Below are positions 13,001 to 21,986 of a stretch of DNA of 64,000 nucleotides, piece by piece. The stretch is from assembly GCA_964035545.1 (NCBI GenBank), contig OZ037773.1, positions 739,751-803,750 of the forward strand, given 5' to 3'. The stretch comes from Bugula neritina. Lineage: Eukaryota; Bryozoa; Gymnolaemata; Cheilostomatida; Bugulidae. The position numbers were made by a program, and so were the translations under genes. The notes under the pieces were generated by a model, which ran no database searches, was not told the origin of the DNA, and saw only the letters and a program-made list of their open reading frames with translations. Position 1 is the stretch's first letter. Each line of letters opens with the position of its first letter.

Positions 13001-14398
13001 AGCTCTTCTACACCCGCTGACGGGCAGGTTGGCAGTGACAGCAGCTTCCTTTCCAGGTAGCTGGGATGACACCCTGTGTATTATATTATGTTCCTTTATC
13101 TCATTTAGCAGCTACAGCTGTATGTACTGTTATATTCTAATATCTATACTATATTACTTCACCACTGTTCTATTCTAATATCTATACTGTATTACTCCAC
13201 CACTGTTCTATTCTAATATCTATACTGTATTACTTCACCACTGTTCTATTCTAATATCTATACTGTATTACTCCACCACTGTTCTATTCTAATATCTATA
13301 CTGTATTACTCCACCACTGTTCTATTTTAGCATGCTGAACGTACACCTGTTGTTCATCATGATACAAGTTTTCTCCTCCTGTTTTGCCGGAGTGTACAAC
13401 GAGTACCTCCTCAAGGACACGGGTGCTGAGGTACACGTTATGCTGCAGAACATCTTCATGTACGTCGACTCTATCATATGCGGTCTGCTAGTTCTCTTCT
13501 ATCAGAATCCCTCCCAGGTGTTCACTGTGCAGGTACGTGGCTCTTCCAGTTTCTCCTATTTCCTGTCTTTGGTGTGCCAGAGTATTACTTCTGTTATCTT
13601 ACAGTCAAACTTGAACATTACTTAAACATTTGAGTCATTTTTTCTCCTCAAACTGTGTTCACAAAACTATAATTTTGTGTCTTTTAGCTGTTGCTTGTAT
13701 TATGAGGGGCTGACACCCCCCCCCACCCTTAATCTGATGACTCACAGTCCACTTTCAACTCTTTGCTATACATCTGAAATACCATGTAATATTATACCAG
13801 CATAACAATATATAACAGTATATGTGTCAGTGTGTATAATAGCATATAACAGTATAATAATAGCAATATATCATAGTGATACCAGTATATATAGCATTAT
13901 ACAACAGTGTATGAAGGGATAGAATAGTGTATAACAGTATATAACAAAGTATGTAACAATGACAAACTTTTATGTAGTTGTGATTAGATACTGTGACTTT
14001 GTATTCGTATCTTTAATAACTGGATTATACTCTATACACTCAAGGTCAAATGAAAGTCATACATTGACATGCTGTTGCAGGAATTCTCCAAGGTGATAGC
14101 CAACCCCAGAGTCATCATCATTGTACTCAACAACGCTGCCATTGGGGTGACAACTTCTCTCTTCCTCCGCTCTCTCAACTCCATACTGAAGACATTTGCC
14201 AGCGCCCTAGAACTCATGTTCACGGCTGTTCTCTGTTGGTTCATCTTCGGTATCGCCGTAGACGTATACACCGTGGTGGCTATAGTTGTGGTCAGTGCTG
14301 CCACCTTCCTCTATGCCAGGAATCCTGTCGTCAATCAGGGCAAACTGGCAGCACAGCCAGCTGCCGACTCTTCGCTCACCAGTGTTACTGCCAAGTGA
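9163..14398 (+). CDS. SLC35A-family nucleotide-sugar transporter
   Basis: Seven coding exons join in consistent phase: 9163-9274, 9712-9826, 10304-10350, 12221-12360, 12905-13056, 13331-13532 and 14081-14398, giving 361 aa, a normal length for SLC35 proteins. All introns are GT-AG. The product should be a multi-pass Golgi or ER membrane antiporter that brings nucleotide-activated sugars into the lumen; the substrate cannot be told from sequence. Family hallmarks are LLYFVPAGLYTAYNNLSF, the FDPTTYFLLLQFRVVVTGI helix, KKKLSQMQWISLILLTAGC, AGVYNEYLLK with LQNIFMYVDS, and LNSILKTFASALEL near the C-terminus. These place it in SLC35A (drug/metabolite transporter superfamily). The member (A1 to A5-like) is left open. 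Intron 3 holds a DNA transposon and intron 5 is mostly a 38-bp minisatellite. AATAAA at 14889-14894 is a likely polyadenylation signal. Confidence 0.93.
10062..10156. repeat. TA-rich microsatellite in transporter intron 2
   Basis: (TA)n interrupted by TATG units, lying between coding exons 2 and 3 of the SLC35A-like gene. The short reading frames crossing it are artefacts of the repeat. Confidence 0.9.
10596..12055. mobile_element. 1.46-kb TIR DNA transposon in transporter intron 3
   Basis: Terminal inverted repeats of 24 bp with one mismatch: GGGGCCATCCATAAATTATG... at 10596-10619, and the complement of GGGGCTATCCATAAATTATG... at 12032-12055. Both are followed by TGTCAC motifs. The flanks read TTG on both sides (10593-10595 and 12056-12058), a possible 3-bp target duplication. 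Just inside both ends are poly-C runs mixed with TGTCACA words. The only sizeable ORF is on the - strand (10966-11661). The superfamily is not assigned. The element lies wholly within an intron, with both splice sites intact, so the host gene need not be disrupted. Confidence 0.8.
10966..11661 (-). CDS. transposon-borne zinc-finger ORF, function unknown
   Basis: An uninterrupted 231-aa ORF inside the TIR element, antisense to the host gene. Around residues 142-162 it has a C2H2 zinc-finger pattern, C-x2-C-x12-H-x3-H (CPVCGMYFPSQKAKSSHTKLH). An earlier cysteine cluster, TKCDDQSCCRPYRSSIRAIL, could be a second metal site. No DDE catalytic set or RNase H-like fold can be recognised. It may be the C-terminal half of a longer transposase-associated protein, or an accessory DNA-binding factor. 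The start used is the first ATG; the element offers no clear upstream exon. Confidence 0.6.
   Translation of the reverse strand: MAGQTLAEIWSKTVIDSNPVIAVYVPPEDTEDMWDELSETWKEKHLLQSQYFLQITKCDDQSCCRPYRSSIRAILPGRFIPPPVPVKQTRHGLVAPEPDETLIDSHYGSLFSRIALSAILPQCAKTFKIFPFDLYCPSLIGKLQPRICPVCGMYFPSQKAKSSHTKLHTGAKFVEVSKRIDEEDLDTITSSVQKDLAIPVDSLPIIHSVQEWATELTIMMLKNRLHALVEL
12393..12475. repeat. short tandem repeat in transporter intron 4
   Basis: About four copies of a roughly 22-bp unit, ATATCTCTATGGTTATTCAT and variants, shortly after the exon 4 donor. Confidence 0.75.
13112..13330. repeat. 38-bp minisatellite filling transporter intron 5
   Basis: Five to six copies of a 38-bp unit (TCTATTCTAATATCTATACT... 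ending CCACCACTGT). The array runs directly into the exon 6 acceptor (TCTATTTTAG|C at 13331), so the polypyrimidine tract is a variant of the repeat unit. Confidence 0.9.
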
Positions 14399-14919
14399 TA
14401 TACATTCCATACAAACTGCTGTAATAATCTGACATTTACTTGACCTTGCCTTACATGTTATACGTTTACTCTGTCGGTTGTAAAGTATTAGCGATATATT
14501 TTGGGTGTTCATGAGTGCAAAAGTCTTCTTGCACGTTTTACTTAAAATGTCAACTGGTTTGTTATCAATGTAGTCTTGATTGTTTCATTTACATGAAATT
14601 TATTAATCCAAGTGAGACAATCTTAATTTGTACTCAGTATTTTGTCCAGCTTTTATGCTTCATATTGAATTAATGCAAATGACATAATTTACTTCGGTAG
14701 TCAGGTAAAATCTCACGTTTCAAATGACTTGCTTTTCACTACTTACAGAAAAATCTGAAAATTTTGAGTTCTAAACTTATGTTTGTTAAATTTTATTATT
14801 TGTTTTCATACTAATATTATACTTTTTGCAATAATTGTTCTTCGTTTTATTTATCAAATTGAGTAATAGCTATTGTCATGTTTAGTAAAATAAATGAATA
14901 ACTGCAATGTGCTACCTAA
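14399..14919 (+). other. 3' untranslated and intergenic sequence after the transporter
   Basis: AT-rich sequence without exons. AATAAA at 14889-14894 is the best polyadenylation signal for the upstream gene. A minisatellite begins immediately after it. Confidence 0.5.
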
Positions 14920-15203
14920 CTACATTATATATTATTCTATAGCACTACCACCTAACTATATTATATATTATTCTATAGCACTACCACCTAACTATATTAT
15001 ATATTATTCTATAGCACTACCACCTAACTATATTATATATTATTCTATAGCACTACCACCTAACTATATTATATATTATTCTATAGCACTACCACCTAAC
15101 TACATTATATATTATTCTATAGCACTACCACCTAACTACATTATATATTATTCTATAGCACTACCACCTAACTACATTATATATTATTCTATAGCACTAC
15201 CAC
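14920..15203. repeat. 36-bp minisatellite, left part
   Basis: About eight copies of a 36-bp unit (CACTACCACCTAACTATATT... ending CTATAG). The array is cut by the LTR retrotransposon and continues at 22556-22612, so one array was split by the insertion. The apparent open reading frame here follows only from the unit length being a multiple of three. Confidence 0.93.
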
Positions 15204-15772
15204 TGTGATAGATTCTCATCCTCTACTGTTCTCAAGTAACTGCGTGTGTCAGTATTATAATTACTGTTGCGTATATTTTGAATGCTGTAATTGTAGCTAA
15301 GTTGCACTAGCTTTCTAATGTCTTATTATTGCGATTAAGCTTTCAGTATAATGTAATTTTCATTAAATACGCATTTCCAGAGTTATTTTCCCTTTTTTGC
15401 TATTTCATCGTTTTGCATTAATACTGATACTGGAAATTTGTGTAGCTTTTATGAATGCCTTCAATAGGTTGTTATTATAGCTAAATTCTTGGCCTATTGA
15501 ATTATTCATTCTCCTTTGTCTATTTTTCTTTTGTTACTGTCAAGCTTAACTTTCTTTTGTCTGTTGGAACATTCTAGATGTGAATTCTTGTGTATAAAAG
15601 CAGGCGAGTTTCCAGTGTAGATTCAGACTACTACTGGAGCTCGCTGGTAGTAGGACCACATAAGCTGTATCTGATACAATAAAGGTTATCCTCATTTGTA
15701 CTCAAATACTTGGCTTATTCTTTCTAGAGCATGTAGGCACTAGTTGCATTCAGAACCCACAAGTTTACTACA
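15204..15772 (+). repeat. 5' LTR
   Basis: 569 bp, beginning TG and ending CA. A TATA box (TATAAAAG, 15593-15600) and AATAAA (15678-15683) mark the likely U3 promoter and R-region polyadenylation signal, which place transcription start shortly after about 15620. Confidence 0.93.
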
Positions 15773-15773
15773 T

Positions 15774-15790
15774 TGGTGGCAGCGGTGGGA
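15774..15790 (+). other. primer-binding site, tRNA-Leu type
   Basis: TGGTGGCAGCGGTGGGA begins one base after the LTR. It is complementary to the 3' end, including CCA, of animal tRNA-Leu genes that end in TCCCACCGCTGCCA. This is where minus-strand synthesis would start. Confidence 0.85.
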
Positions 15791-15822
15791 TTTTCGAATA
15801 ACTAGTTGCCGAGCGGCACGCA

Positions 15823-16725
15823 ATGGCCCCAGGGGACTCAGCCCCTGAGGCAGCAACACCACCAGCCCTCACTGTTGAGGCGCTGGTCACAGCCCTCCAG
15901 GGATTGCGGGGTCAAGGACAGGCATCACCTGGTGACAGGTATCGCCTCCAGCCCCCGAATTTCGGAGGAGAAGAAGACGTAGAGCAATTCATCAGGGAGT
16001 TCCAGGATGTGGCCACCATCGCTGAATGGCCAGTACGGGTGCGCATCCTCCAACTCCGGGCCTGTCTGACAGGCCGGGCCAAGAGCTTCGCTCTTGGGCC
16101 TGATGAAGAGCACATCATGCGGGCTCTCAGAGCCCGGTTCGGCCTAACAGCCGAAGAAGCAGCTGATCGTTTGCAGATAATGAGGAGAGACCGGAAGACT
16201 CCTCTGGAAGATCACGCTAACGAGGTAGAGCGCCTGGCTCAGGCTGCTTTCGGTCAAGCCACTGGCGACGACCGGAAGCGCCTCGTTTATAACGCGTTCT
16301 TCCGGAGCGTGAATCACCCGGACCTGCAGCGATACTGGCTGGCCGCCAAGGTCAACAGTATAGAGGAAGCGCTGGAAATGGGGAAGGCTTACTTCCAGGT
16401 GGAAGAGCCTAGGCGACCGAGCTATACAGCCCGCCAAGTGGTCGAGGAGCATGAGACCACCCCACTTCCAACTCCACAGGTAGCAGCAGCTGCAACTAAA
16501 TCACCCGAGCAGACGCAGCTCACCATGTTAATGGACATGATGAAAGGCCTGCAGGCTACGGTGACGAAGTTGCAGAACGAACAGGCGGATAGGTGGGCTC
16601 CCCGTTCACGGGACAACCCTGTCCGCCCATCTCTGCTAACCTGTTGGGGGTGCGGGGCGCAAGGGCACGTGAGGAGGCACTGCCCTAGAGGCCAAGGGCC
16701 TTTAAACACCCAAGGCTCACGGTAA
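15823..16725 (+). CDS. gag: Gypsy Gag polyprotein
   Basis: A 300-aa ORF starting about 50 nt after the LTR. The central region (roughly residues 45-200) has the helical capsid-like pattern of retrotransposon Gag proteins (YRLQPPNFGGEEDVEQFIREF at its start). A single CCHC zinc knuckle, C-x2-C-x4-H-x4-C (CWGCGAQGHVRRHC), lies at about residues 274-287 and would bind the genomic RNA. The stop codon lies inside the loop of the predicted frameshift stem-loop, so termination here gives Gag and slippage gives Gag-Pol. The ORF is undamaged. Confidence 0.93.
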   Translation: MAPGDSAPEAATPPALTVEALVTALQGLRGQGQASPGDRYRLQPPNFGGEEDVEQFIREFQDVATIAEWPVRVRILQLRACLTGRAKSFALGPDEEHIMRALRARFGLTAEEAADRLQIMRRDRKTPLEDHANEVERLAQAAFGQATGDDRKRLVYNAFFRSVNHPDLQRYWLAAKVNSIEEALEMGKAYFQVEEPRRPSYTARQVVEEHETTPLPTPQVAAAATKSPEQTQLTMLMDMMKGLQATVTKLQNEQADRWAPRSRDNPVRPSLLTCWGCGAQGHVRRHCPRGQGPLNTQGSR

Positions 16726-16744
16726 CTTCCGCCAACCGTGGGCC
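16701..16744 (+). promoter_or_regulatory. -1 programmed ribosomal frameshift signal between gag and pol
   Basis: The heptamer T TTA AAC (16701-16707) is in the exact X XXY YYZ register of the gag frame. After a 6-nt spacer (16708-16713) comes a 10-bp stem, 16714-16723 paired with 16735-16744 (GGCTCACGGT with ACCGTGGGCC, one G-U pair), closing an 11-nt loop. The gag stop codon (16723-16725) falls at the stem-loop junction. The pol frame is one base back from gag and is open continuously from the slip site to 21800, as required. Confidence 0.85.
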
Positions 16745-16871
16745 TCACGCCAATCCCATCCGGGTTAGGACTCGAAGAGGAGAAGAAGAGACCTCCACAA
16801 GGTCTGCCAATACCGAGTGGCAGAGGCCACGGAGACCTCGGAGACCGCAAGGTCTACCCGATCCTCCGGCC

Positions 16872-19800
16872 GTGTCACTCGAGACCCGGATGCAGCTAGA
16901 AGAAGCAGGATGGCAGGCACCTCGGAGATCTCGGAGACCGCAAGGTCTACCCGATCCTCCGGCCTGGCCACTCCAGAACCGGTTCGCGGGGTTGCCCGAG
17001 GAGGTTGTGGAGGAGGATTCAGCTTACTCGCAAGAGTACCCCAAGCTATCCTCCCGACCTCAGAAAACCCCCGTTGTCTCTAAGACGAAGAGGAGGCCCG
17101 CTGTGCGGACCCAAGTTGTGTCTCCCCCAGAGACTGACCGCTCCAGGAGCACCCAGCCGTATGGAAGCAGCTACTTCCTGCCCGGAAAGATTTCGGGTAA
17201 AGCTGCCACATTCCTACTGGATACTGGGTGCACTACCAACCTGCTGAGTAGGCGTCTCTTTGACACTCTTGGTGCACGAGAGCGGGCGAGCCTCGAGCCG
17301 TATGAAGGTGCGCATGGTACGTTGGCGGACGGATCATGCATTCCTTTCTACGGCGTCATTTCACTACCTGGACGCGTCCGTGATCAAGCAATTCACGAGA
17401 CGTTCATAGTCAGCCAGCTGAAGGAGGACGCCATCTTGGGAATGCCGTTTCTGGAGAAACATCAGTGTCACATGGATTTCCAGAAGTCAGTGGTGGTGAT
17501 GGCTGGGAAGGAGCTTGTCTGCGTCGACAAGTTCGGAAGGCCCTTGGTGGGCGGAGTCCAGGTAGTGCGGGACTGCACGGTTCCGGGGAGATCTCAGGCG
17601 ACTCTTCGCTGCAGAGTCAACTGCAAGGGGATCGCCGGCCTGGGGGTGGTTGAGGGAACGCACGGAGCGATCCGACTAGCAAACAGCCTGAATCGGCTAG
17701 ATTGTCGGCAGGAGCTCCTCGTGCAGTGCATCAACCCCTTCACGGAACCTGTCCGATTATCGGCTGGAGCGCTGGTGGGGAAGTACCACTCCATCCAGGA
17801 AGCGGATGTGGGTCCGGCACTGGAGACAGTGGCCGACACCCAGGGGAACCCCCCTCACACCAGACGAGGAGCAGTCCCAGAGCATATGGCTGACCTATAT
17901 GATGGAGCGTGTGGAAACTGTACAAGTAGTACTGAACGCCAAGTACTGGCTCAACTACTTGCGGAGTACAGTGATGTCTTCAGTCGTGGCGATGGAGACA
18001 TGGGGCTGACCAAGGTCATCTCCCACGAGATACCCCTGGCAGCCGGCACCACTCCCATCAGGCAGCCTACCCGGCGTCTAGGCCCGGAGAAGGAGAAGGA
18101 GGTGAGCCGACAGGTACAGGATCTTCTCGACCGGGATCTGATTGAGCCTGCCCACGGTGCGTGGAGCTCTCCAGTAGTCCTGGTCAAGAAGAAGGATGGT
18201 AGCTGGAGATTCTGCGTGGACTACCGCAGACTCAACAGTGTTACCATCCAGGACGCCTACCCTCTCCCACGGATAGATGAGTCTCTAGATGCCCTCGCGG
18301 GTAGCAAGTACTTCAGTACTTTGGATCTGCTTAGCGGGTACTGGCAAGTACCCCTCAGTCCTGATGCCCAGGATAAAGCAGCATTCATCACCCGCGACGG
18401 GCTCTGGAAGTGGAAAGTACTGCCATTTGGATTAACGTCCGCTCCGGCAACTTTCCAACGGCTCATGGAGCAGGTCCTCAGTGGGTTACACTGGAAGACC
18501 CTCCTCATCTATCTGGACGACGTCATTGTCATCTCCCCAGACTTCTCGACCCATGTCAGTCGTCTGCGGGAGGTCTTTGACCGTCTCCGGGCAGCTGGAC
18601 TGAAGCTAAAGCCCTCCAAGTGTGCACTCCTGCAGCCGGAAGTCACGTACCTTGGCCATGTGGTTGGCCGTGACGGGGTCGCTACTGACCCGGAGAAGGT
18701 ACAGGCTGTGAAGGAGTGGACTGTCCCCCGTGACCTCCCTGAGTTGCGCGCGTTCCTGGGCCTAGTAGGGTACTACCGGCAGTACATACCTGGCTTCGCA
18801 GGAGTGGCTCAGCCGTTAAATCGGCTGACCGCAAAGGGGGTCCGGTGGCAGTGGACGCAGGAGGAGCAGCAGGCATTTGACCACCTCAAGCAGCGGCTAA
18901 TGGAGGCGCCAATTTTGGCGTATCCTGACCCAGCCCAAGAGTACATCCTGGACACTGACGCCAGCGACCACAGCGTGGGAGCTGTCCTGTCTCAAGTTCA
19001 GGGTGGAAGTGAGGTGGTCGTAGCTTACTACAGCAAGACTCTCGCGGCCGCCGAGAAGAACTACTGCACCACTAGGAAGGAACTCCTAGCAGTAGTCAAG
19101 GCGGTCAAGCACTTTCGGCCATATCTGTATGGGAGAACGTTCCGTTTGCGAACAGACCATGCATCACTGATATGGCTGTGTAAACGTGCAGAGCCCTCGA
19201 GCCAGGTGGCTCGTTGGCTAGAGATTCTTGCCGAGTTCTCTTACCGGATAGAACACCGTGCTGGCCGGAAGCACGGGAACGCTGACGGCATGAGCCGCCG
19301 GCCGGTAGGAGACTGTAAGCAGTGCCTGCACATTGAGAAGCGGGACGGGGGACCCGCTCGCCTTGACGTGGAAACAGAGTTAGGGGAGGGCGCCGTCTAT
19401 CGGTGGGAGCACGGCCATCTTCGGACCGAAACCCACTCAAACGACGTCCAGGCGCTCCACGCCAACCCGACTCTGTACCAGAATGTCAAGGAGCTGTGCC
19501 GACTCCAGGAGACGCTACCCGGCGCGGTAGCGGACATTTTCCGGGCCAAGAAGGAGGGCCGACGACCTAGCGAGGAACAGCAGCGGCAGGGAGACGTTGA
19601 GTTCCAACTCCTCTGTCGTCGCTGGGATGCCCTCAAGGTCAGTCCTGATGGCCTCCTGATGATAACGTTGGCAGCAGACAACCGTCAGCAAGAGAGGGAC
19701 CGCGTCGTCTGTCCACGCGCCCTCCGACGGGAACTGATCTGGGACACCCATAAGCAGGCTCATTCTGGAGTCAGTCGGGTCATCAGGTGTCTGCGGCTGC

Positions 19801-21800
19801 GTTGGTATTGGCCCGGAATGACTCGGGACGTACGACTGCGGGTACGGCAATGCGAGGTCTGCCAAGCTAGCAAGCATGGCCGCCCCACGGAAACCACTGG
19901 TCGACGCCGGCTATACGCTGGTCGACCGTGGCAAGTAGTGGCGGTAGACCTCGTCGGGCCTATGCCGTTATCCGCCAGAGGGAACACCTGGATACTGGTG
20001 CTCACGGACCACTTTACCCGGTGGGCAGATGCTCTGGCTATTCCAGACGCAACAGCCCCCACGGTGGCCCGGACCCTGGACCAACATGTGTTCTGTTACC
20101 TCGGTTTACCCGAGCAGATACATACGGACCAGGGTGCCCAGTTCCAGTCCCAGCTCATGGGAGACCTCTGCCGGATATGGGGGGTGAACCAGAGTCGGAC
20201 CACCCCATATCACCCGCAAGGGAACGGAGTCGTCGAGCGGAACAACAGGATGTTGGGTGACGCCCTCAGGAGCCTGCTCCTTGGTCGAGGTCAGGAAGAA
20301 TGGGACGTGGTGCTGCCGCAAATCATGCGGGCTTACCGCAGCACACCACACTCCGCCACGCAGGAGACCCCAAACTTCCTGATGCTAGGCCGAGAGACGC
20401 GGGTTCCGGAACACCTGACATACCATGTTCCTGCCCCCGAGTCACCGGTACACGAATATGTAGAGGGTCTGATAGACATCATGGGCAAAGCTCATGATGC
20501 ACTGCGTACCCAGCAGTGGCAGACCCGCACAGAGGACTCGGAAGAGCCCCCGTTGTACCAAGTGGGAGACTGGGTCTGGATGGTGAGCTACCGTAGGCGA
20601 CGCGGACAGTCGGCTAAACTTCAGCCCAAGTTCGTCGGTCCCTACTGTGTAGTGGAGGTGCTGCCCAACCACACATACCGTGTGGAGCGCTCTGGACAGG
20701 TCTCGGTCCAGAGCGAGCAGCGCCTGAAGCCTTACCATGCCAGCCCAGACGCAGTGGGTGAGGCTTCACCCCTCCTGGAGCCCCACCGCCAGCCCAACCG
20801 TCGAGGACGGGCCACCCAGCCCCGAGAGGTGGAAATTGTGGTTCCCAGAGAGTCGGACCAGGAGCAGGCCGCCTTGATAGAGCAGCTGGAGCGACAGCAG
20901 AGAGAAGAGCGGGAACAGGAACAGCGGCAAGCCCTAGGACCACCACCCTCCCTGGGGGAGGACACCCCCACCCCCGTGTTGGGTGAAGGCGGGGACCCCC
21001 CTACTAGGGTAGCCCAGGAGCCACCAACACCACAGGTGCCTGTTCCAATTGAGAGGAGCCAGCGGTCAAGAAGACCCCCCAGGTATCTGGCAGACTATGC
21101 TGTAGGGCACCTGGAGTGGCCCCCTCATGAAGACAACCCACCCAGTACGGACGACCACCCCATCTTGGCTGGAAATTCCCTCCATCACCCCGGAGAATTC
21201 CACCAAGAAGAAGATTTCACACAGCTAGCACGTGAGTTACAGCTCAAGTTAAATTCTAATCCTGATACCCCTAAGTATAATTTAAACACTGTTATTCAGA
21301 CCCTAGCATCAGCTATGGGAATTACCTCGCCGGATACCCAAACAGAGGAGCGTAAGGATACCGAGGAGGCCAGTCGATCCGACTCCCCTCCCCCACCAGC
21401 TCCTGTTTCGGCTCCCCGCAGCCAGCAGTACGACACCCCCTCTTCCGAGGTGTGTTCCGCCAGCCTTAGTGGCCCTGACCCCGAACCGGTTGAGCTCCAG
21501 CTCACAGCTGGGGAGGAGCAGGGCACTCTATACGGCGACCACCTCGCAGGCAGAGACGAAGAGGACTCTCCAATACTGGCAATGCCTCGGGCCCTGGTCG
21601 CCCGCCAGTATTGGATATCTGGAGCACCAGGCAACCAGATAGAAGAACAGACTCAGCCAACCCACCCACAATTGCCCCGTCACGGGCAGAGTATGGCACT
21701 TCCTTACCGAGAGTGCGTCCTGGATAGCGCAATCGAGGCCTGGTCCCATATCCTCGATCCAAGTACAGAAGAGATAGAAAGCCTGGTGCACCACCTCTAA
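16872..21800 (+). CDS. pol: Gypsy Pol polyprotein (PR-RT-RNase H-IN) with long C-terminal tail
   Basis: The coordinates start at the first ATG, but the frame is open upstream to the slip site at 16701, so translation probably enters by frameshifting. From the ATG it is 1642 aa. Aspartic protease active site DTG is near residue 116; reverse transcriptase YLDD near 547; RNase H DTDASDHSVGAVLSQ from about 693; the integrase zinc-binding HHCC region lies at about 959-1000; the integrase catalytic Asp (VAVDLVGPMP) near 1024, Asp (HTDQGAQF) near 1083 and Glu (GNGVVERNNRML) near 1119; the GPY/F module (FVGPYCVVEVL) is near 1253. After it come about 350 residues rich in Pro, Glu and Gln with no recognised domain and no chromodomain. 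No stops or frameshifts interrupt it. Several long antisense frames are only shadows of its GC-rich codons. Confidence 0.95.
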   Translation: MSLETRMQLEEAGWQAPRRSRRPQGLPDPPAWPLQNRFAGLPEEVVEEDSAYSQEYPKLSSRPQKTPVVSKTKRRPAVRTQVVSPPETDRSRSTQPYGSSYFLPGKISGKAATFLLDTGCTTNLLSRRLFDTLGARERASLEPYEGAHGTLADGSCIPFYGVISLPGRVRDQAIHETFIVSQLKEDAILGMPFLEKHQCHMDFQKSVVVMAGKELVCVDKFGRPLVGGVQVVRDCTVPGRSQATLRCRVNCKGIAGLGVVEGTHGAIRLANSLNRLDCRQELLVQCINPFTEPVRLSAGALVGKYHSIQEADVGPALETVADTQGNPPHTRRGAVPEHMADLYDGACGNCTSSTERQVLAQLLAEYSDVFSRGDGDMGLTKVISHEIPLAAGTTPIRQPTRRLGPEKEKEVSRQVQDLLDRDLIEPAHGAWSSPVVLVKKKDGSWRFCVDYRRLNSVTIQDAYPLPRIDESLDALAGSKYFSTLDLLSGYWQVPLSPDAQDKAAFITRDGLWKWKVLPFGLTSAPATFQRLMEQVLSGLHWKTLLIYLDDVIVISPDFSTHVSRLREVFDRLRAAGLKLKPSKCALLQPEVTYLGHVVGRDGVATDPEKVQAVKEWTVPRDLPELRAFLGLVGYYRQYIPGFAGVAQPLNRLTAKGVRWQWTQEEQQAFDHLKQRLMEAPILAYPDPAQEYILDTDASDHSVGAVLSQVQGGSEVVVAYYSKTLAAAEKNYCTTRKELLAVVKAVKHFRPYLYGRTFRLRTDHASLIWLCKRAEPSSQVARWLEILAEFSYRIEHRAGRKHGNADGMSRRPVGDCKQCLHIEKRDGGPARLDVETELGEGAVYRWEHGHLRTETHSNDVQALHANPTLYQNVKELCRLQETLPGAVADIFRAKKEGRRPSEEQQRQGDVEFQLLCRRWDALKVSPDGLLMITLAADNRQQERDRVVCPRALRRELIWDTHKQAHSGVSRVIRCLRLRWYWPGMTRDVRLRVRQCEVCQASKHGRPTETTGRRRLYAGRPWQVVAVDLVGPMPLSARGNTWILVLTDHFTRWADALAIPDATAPTVARTLDQHVFCYLGLPEQIHTDQGAQFQSQLMGDLCRIWGVNQSRTTPYHPQGNGVVERNNRMLGDALRSLLLGRGQEEWDVVLPQIMRAYRSTPHSATQETPNFLMLGRETRVPEHLTYHVPAPESPVHEYVEGLIDIMGKAHDALRTQQWQTRTEDSEEPPLYQVGDWVWMVSYRRRRGQSAKLQPKFVGPYCVVEVLPNHTYRVERSGQVSVQSEQRLKPYHASPDAVGEASPLLEPHRQPNRRGRATQPREVEIVVPRESDQEQAALIEQLERQQREEREQEQRQALGPPPSLGEDTPTPVLGEGGDPPTRVAQEPPTPQVPVPIERSQRSRRPPRYLADYAVGHLEWPPHEDNPPSTDDHPILAGNSLHHPGEFHQEEDFTQLARELQLKLNSNPDTPKYNLNTVIQTLASAMGITSPDTQTEERKDTEEASRSDSPPPPAPVSAPRSQQYDTPSSEVCSASLSGPDPEPVELQLTAGEEQGTLYGDHLAGRDEEDSPILAMPRALVARQYWISGAPGNQIEEQTQPTHPQLPRHGQSMALPYRECVLDSAIEAWSHILDPSTEEIESLVHHL

Positions 21801-21976
21801 TGATAAAACCGGACAACCAGGGGCCGCTGGCAATAGCCAACTGAACTGTAAATGTTCTCGGGTTACGTGTGATTAATCATAATACTTTCCTGTTAACCGC
21901 ATATTTTTCTACGTTTGTGTTTCATTTTTTTGTGTGGAATCATTGTTTTGTTATCGAAAAGGGGATGCTTTTCGAT

Positions 21977-21986
21977 GGGGGGAGAA
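21977..21986 (+). other. polypurine tract
   Basis: GGGGGGAGAA directly precedes the 3' LTR and is the expected primer site for plus-strand synthesis. Confidence 0.85.

Noticed and set aside
14894-15208. 104-aa ORF of a 12-residue repeat
   Set aside because: It is the 36-bp minisatellite, whose length is a multiple of three.
17594-21840. Numerous antisense and alternate-frame ORFs within the pol gene
   Set aside because: They overlap the intact pol frame, have no domains and reflect its GC-rich codons.
21801-21986. Possible env gene downstream of pol
   Set aside because: Only about 190 bp separate the pol stop from the 3' LTR, with no substantial ORF.
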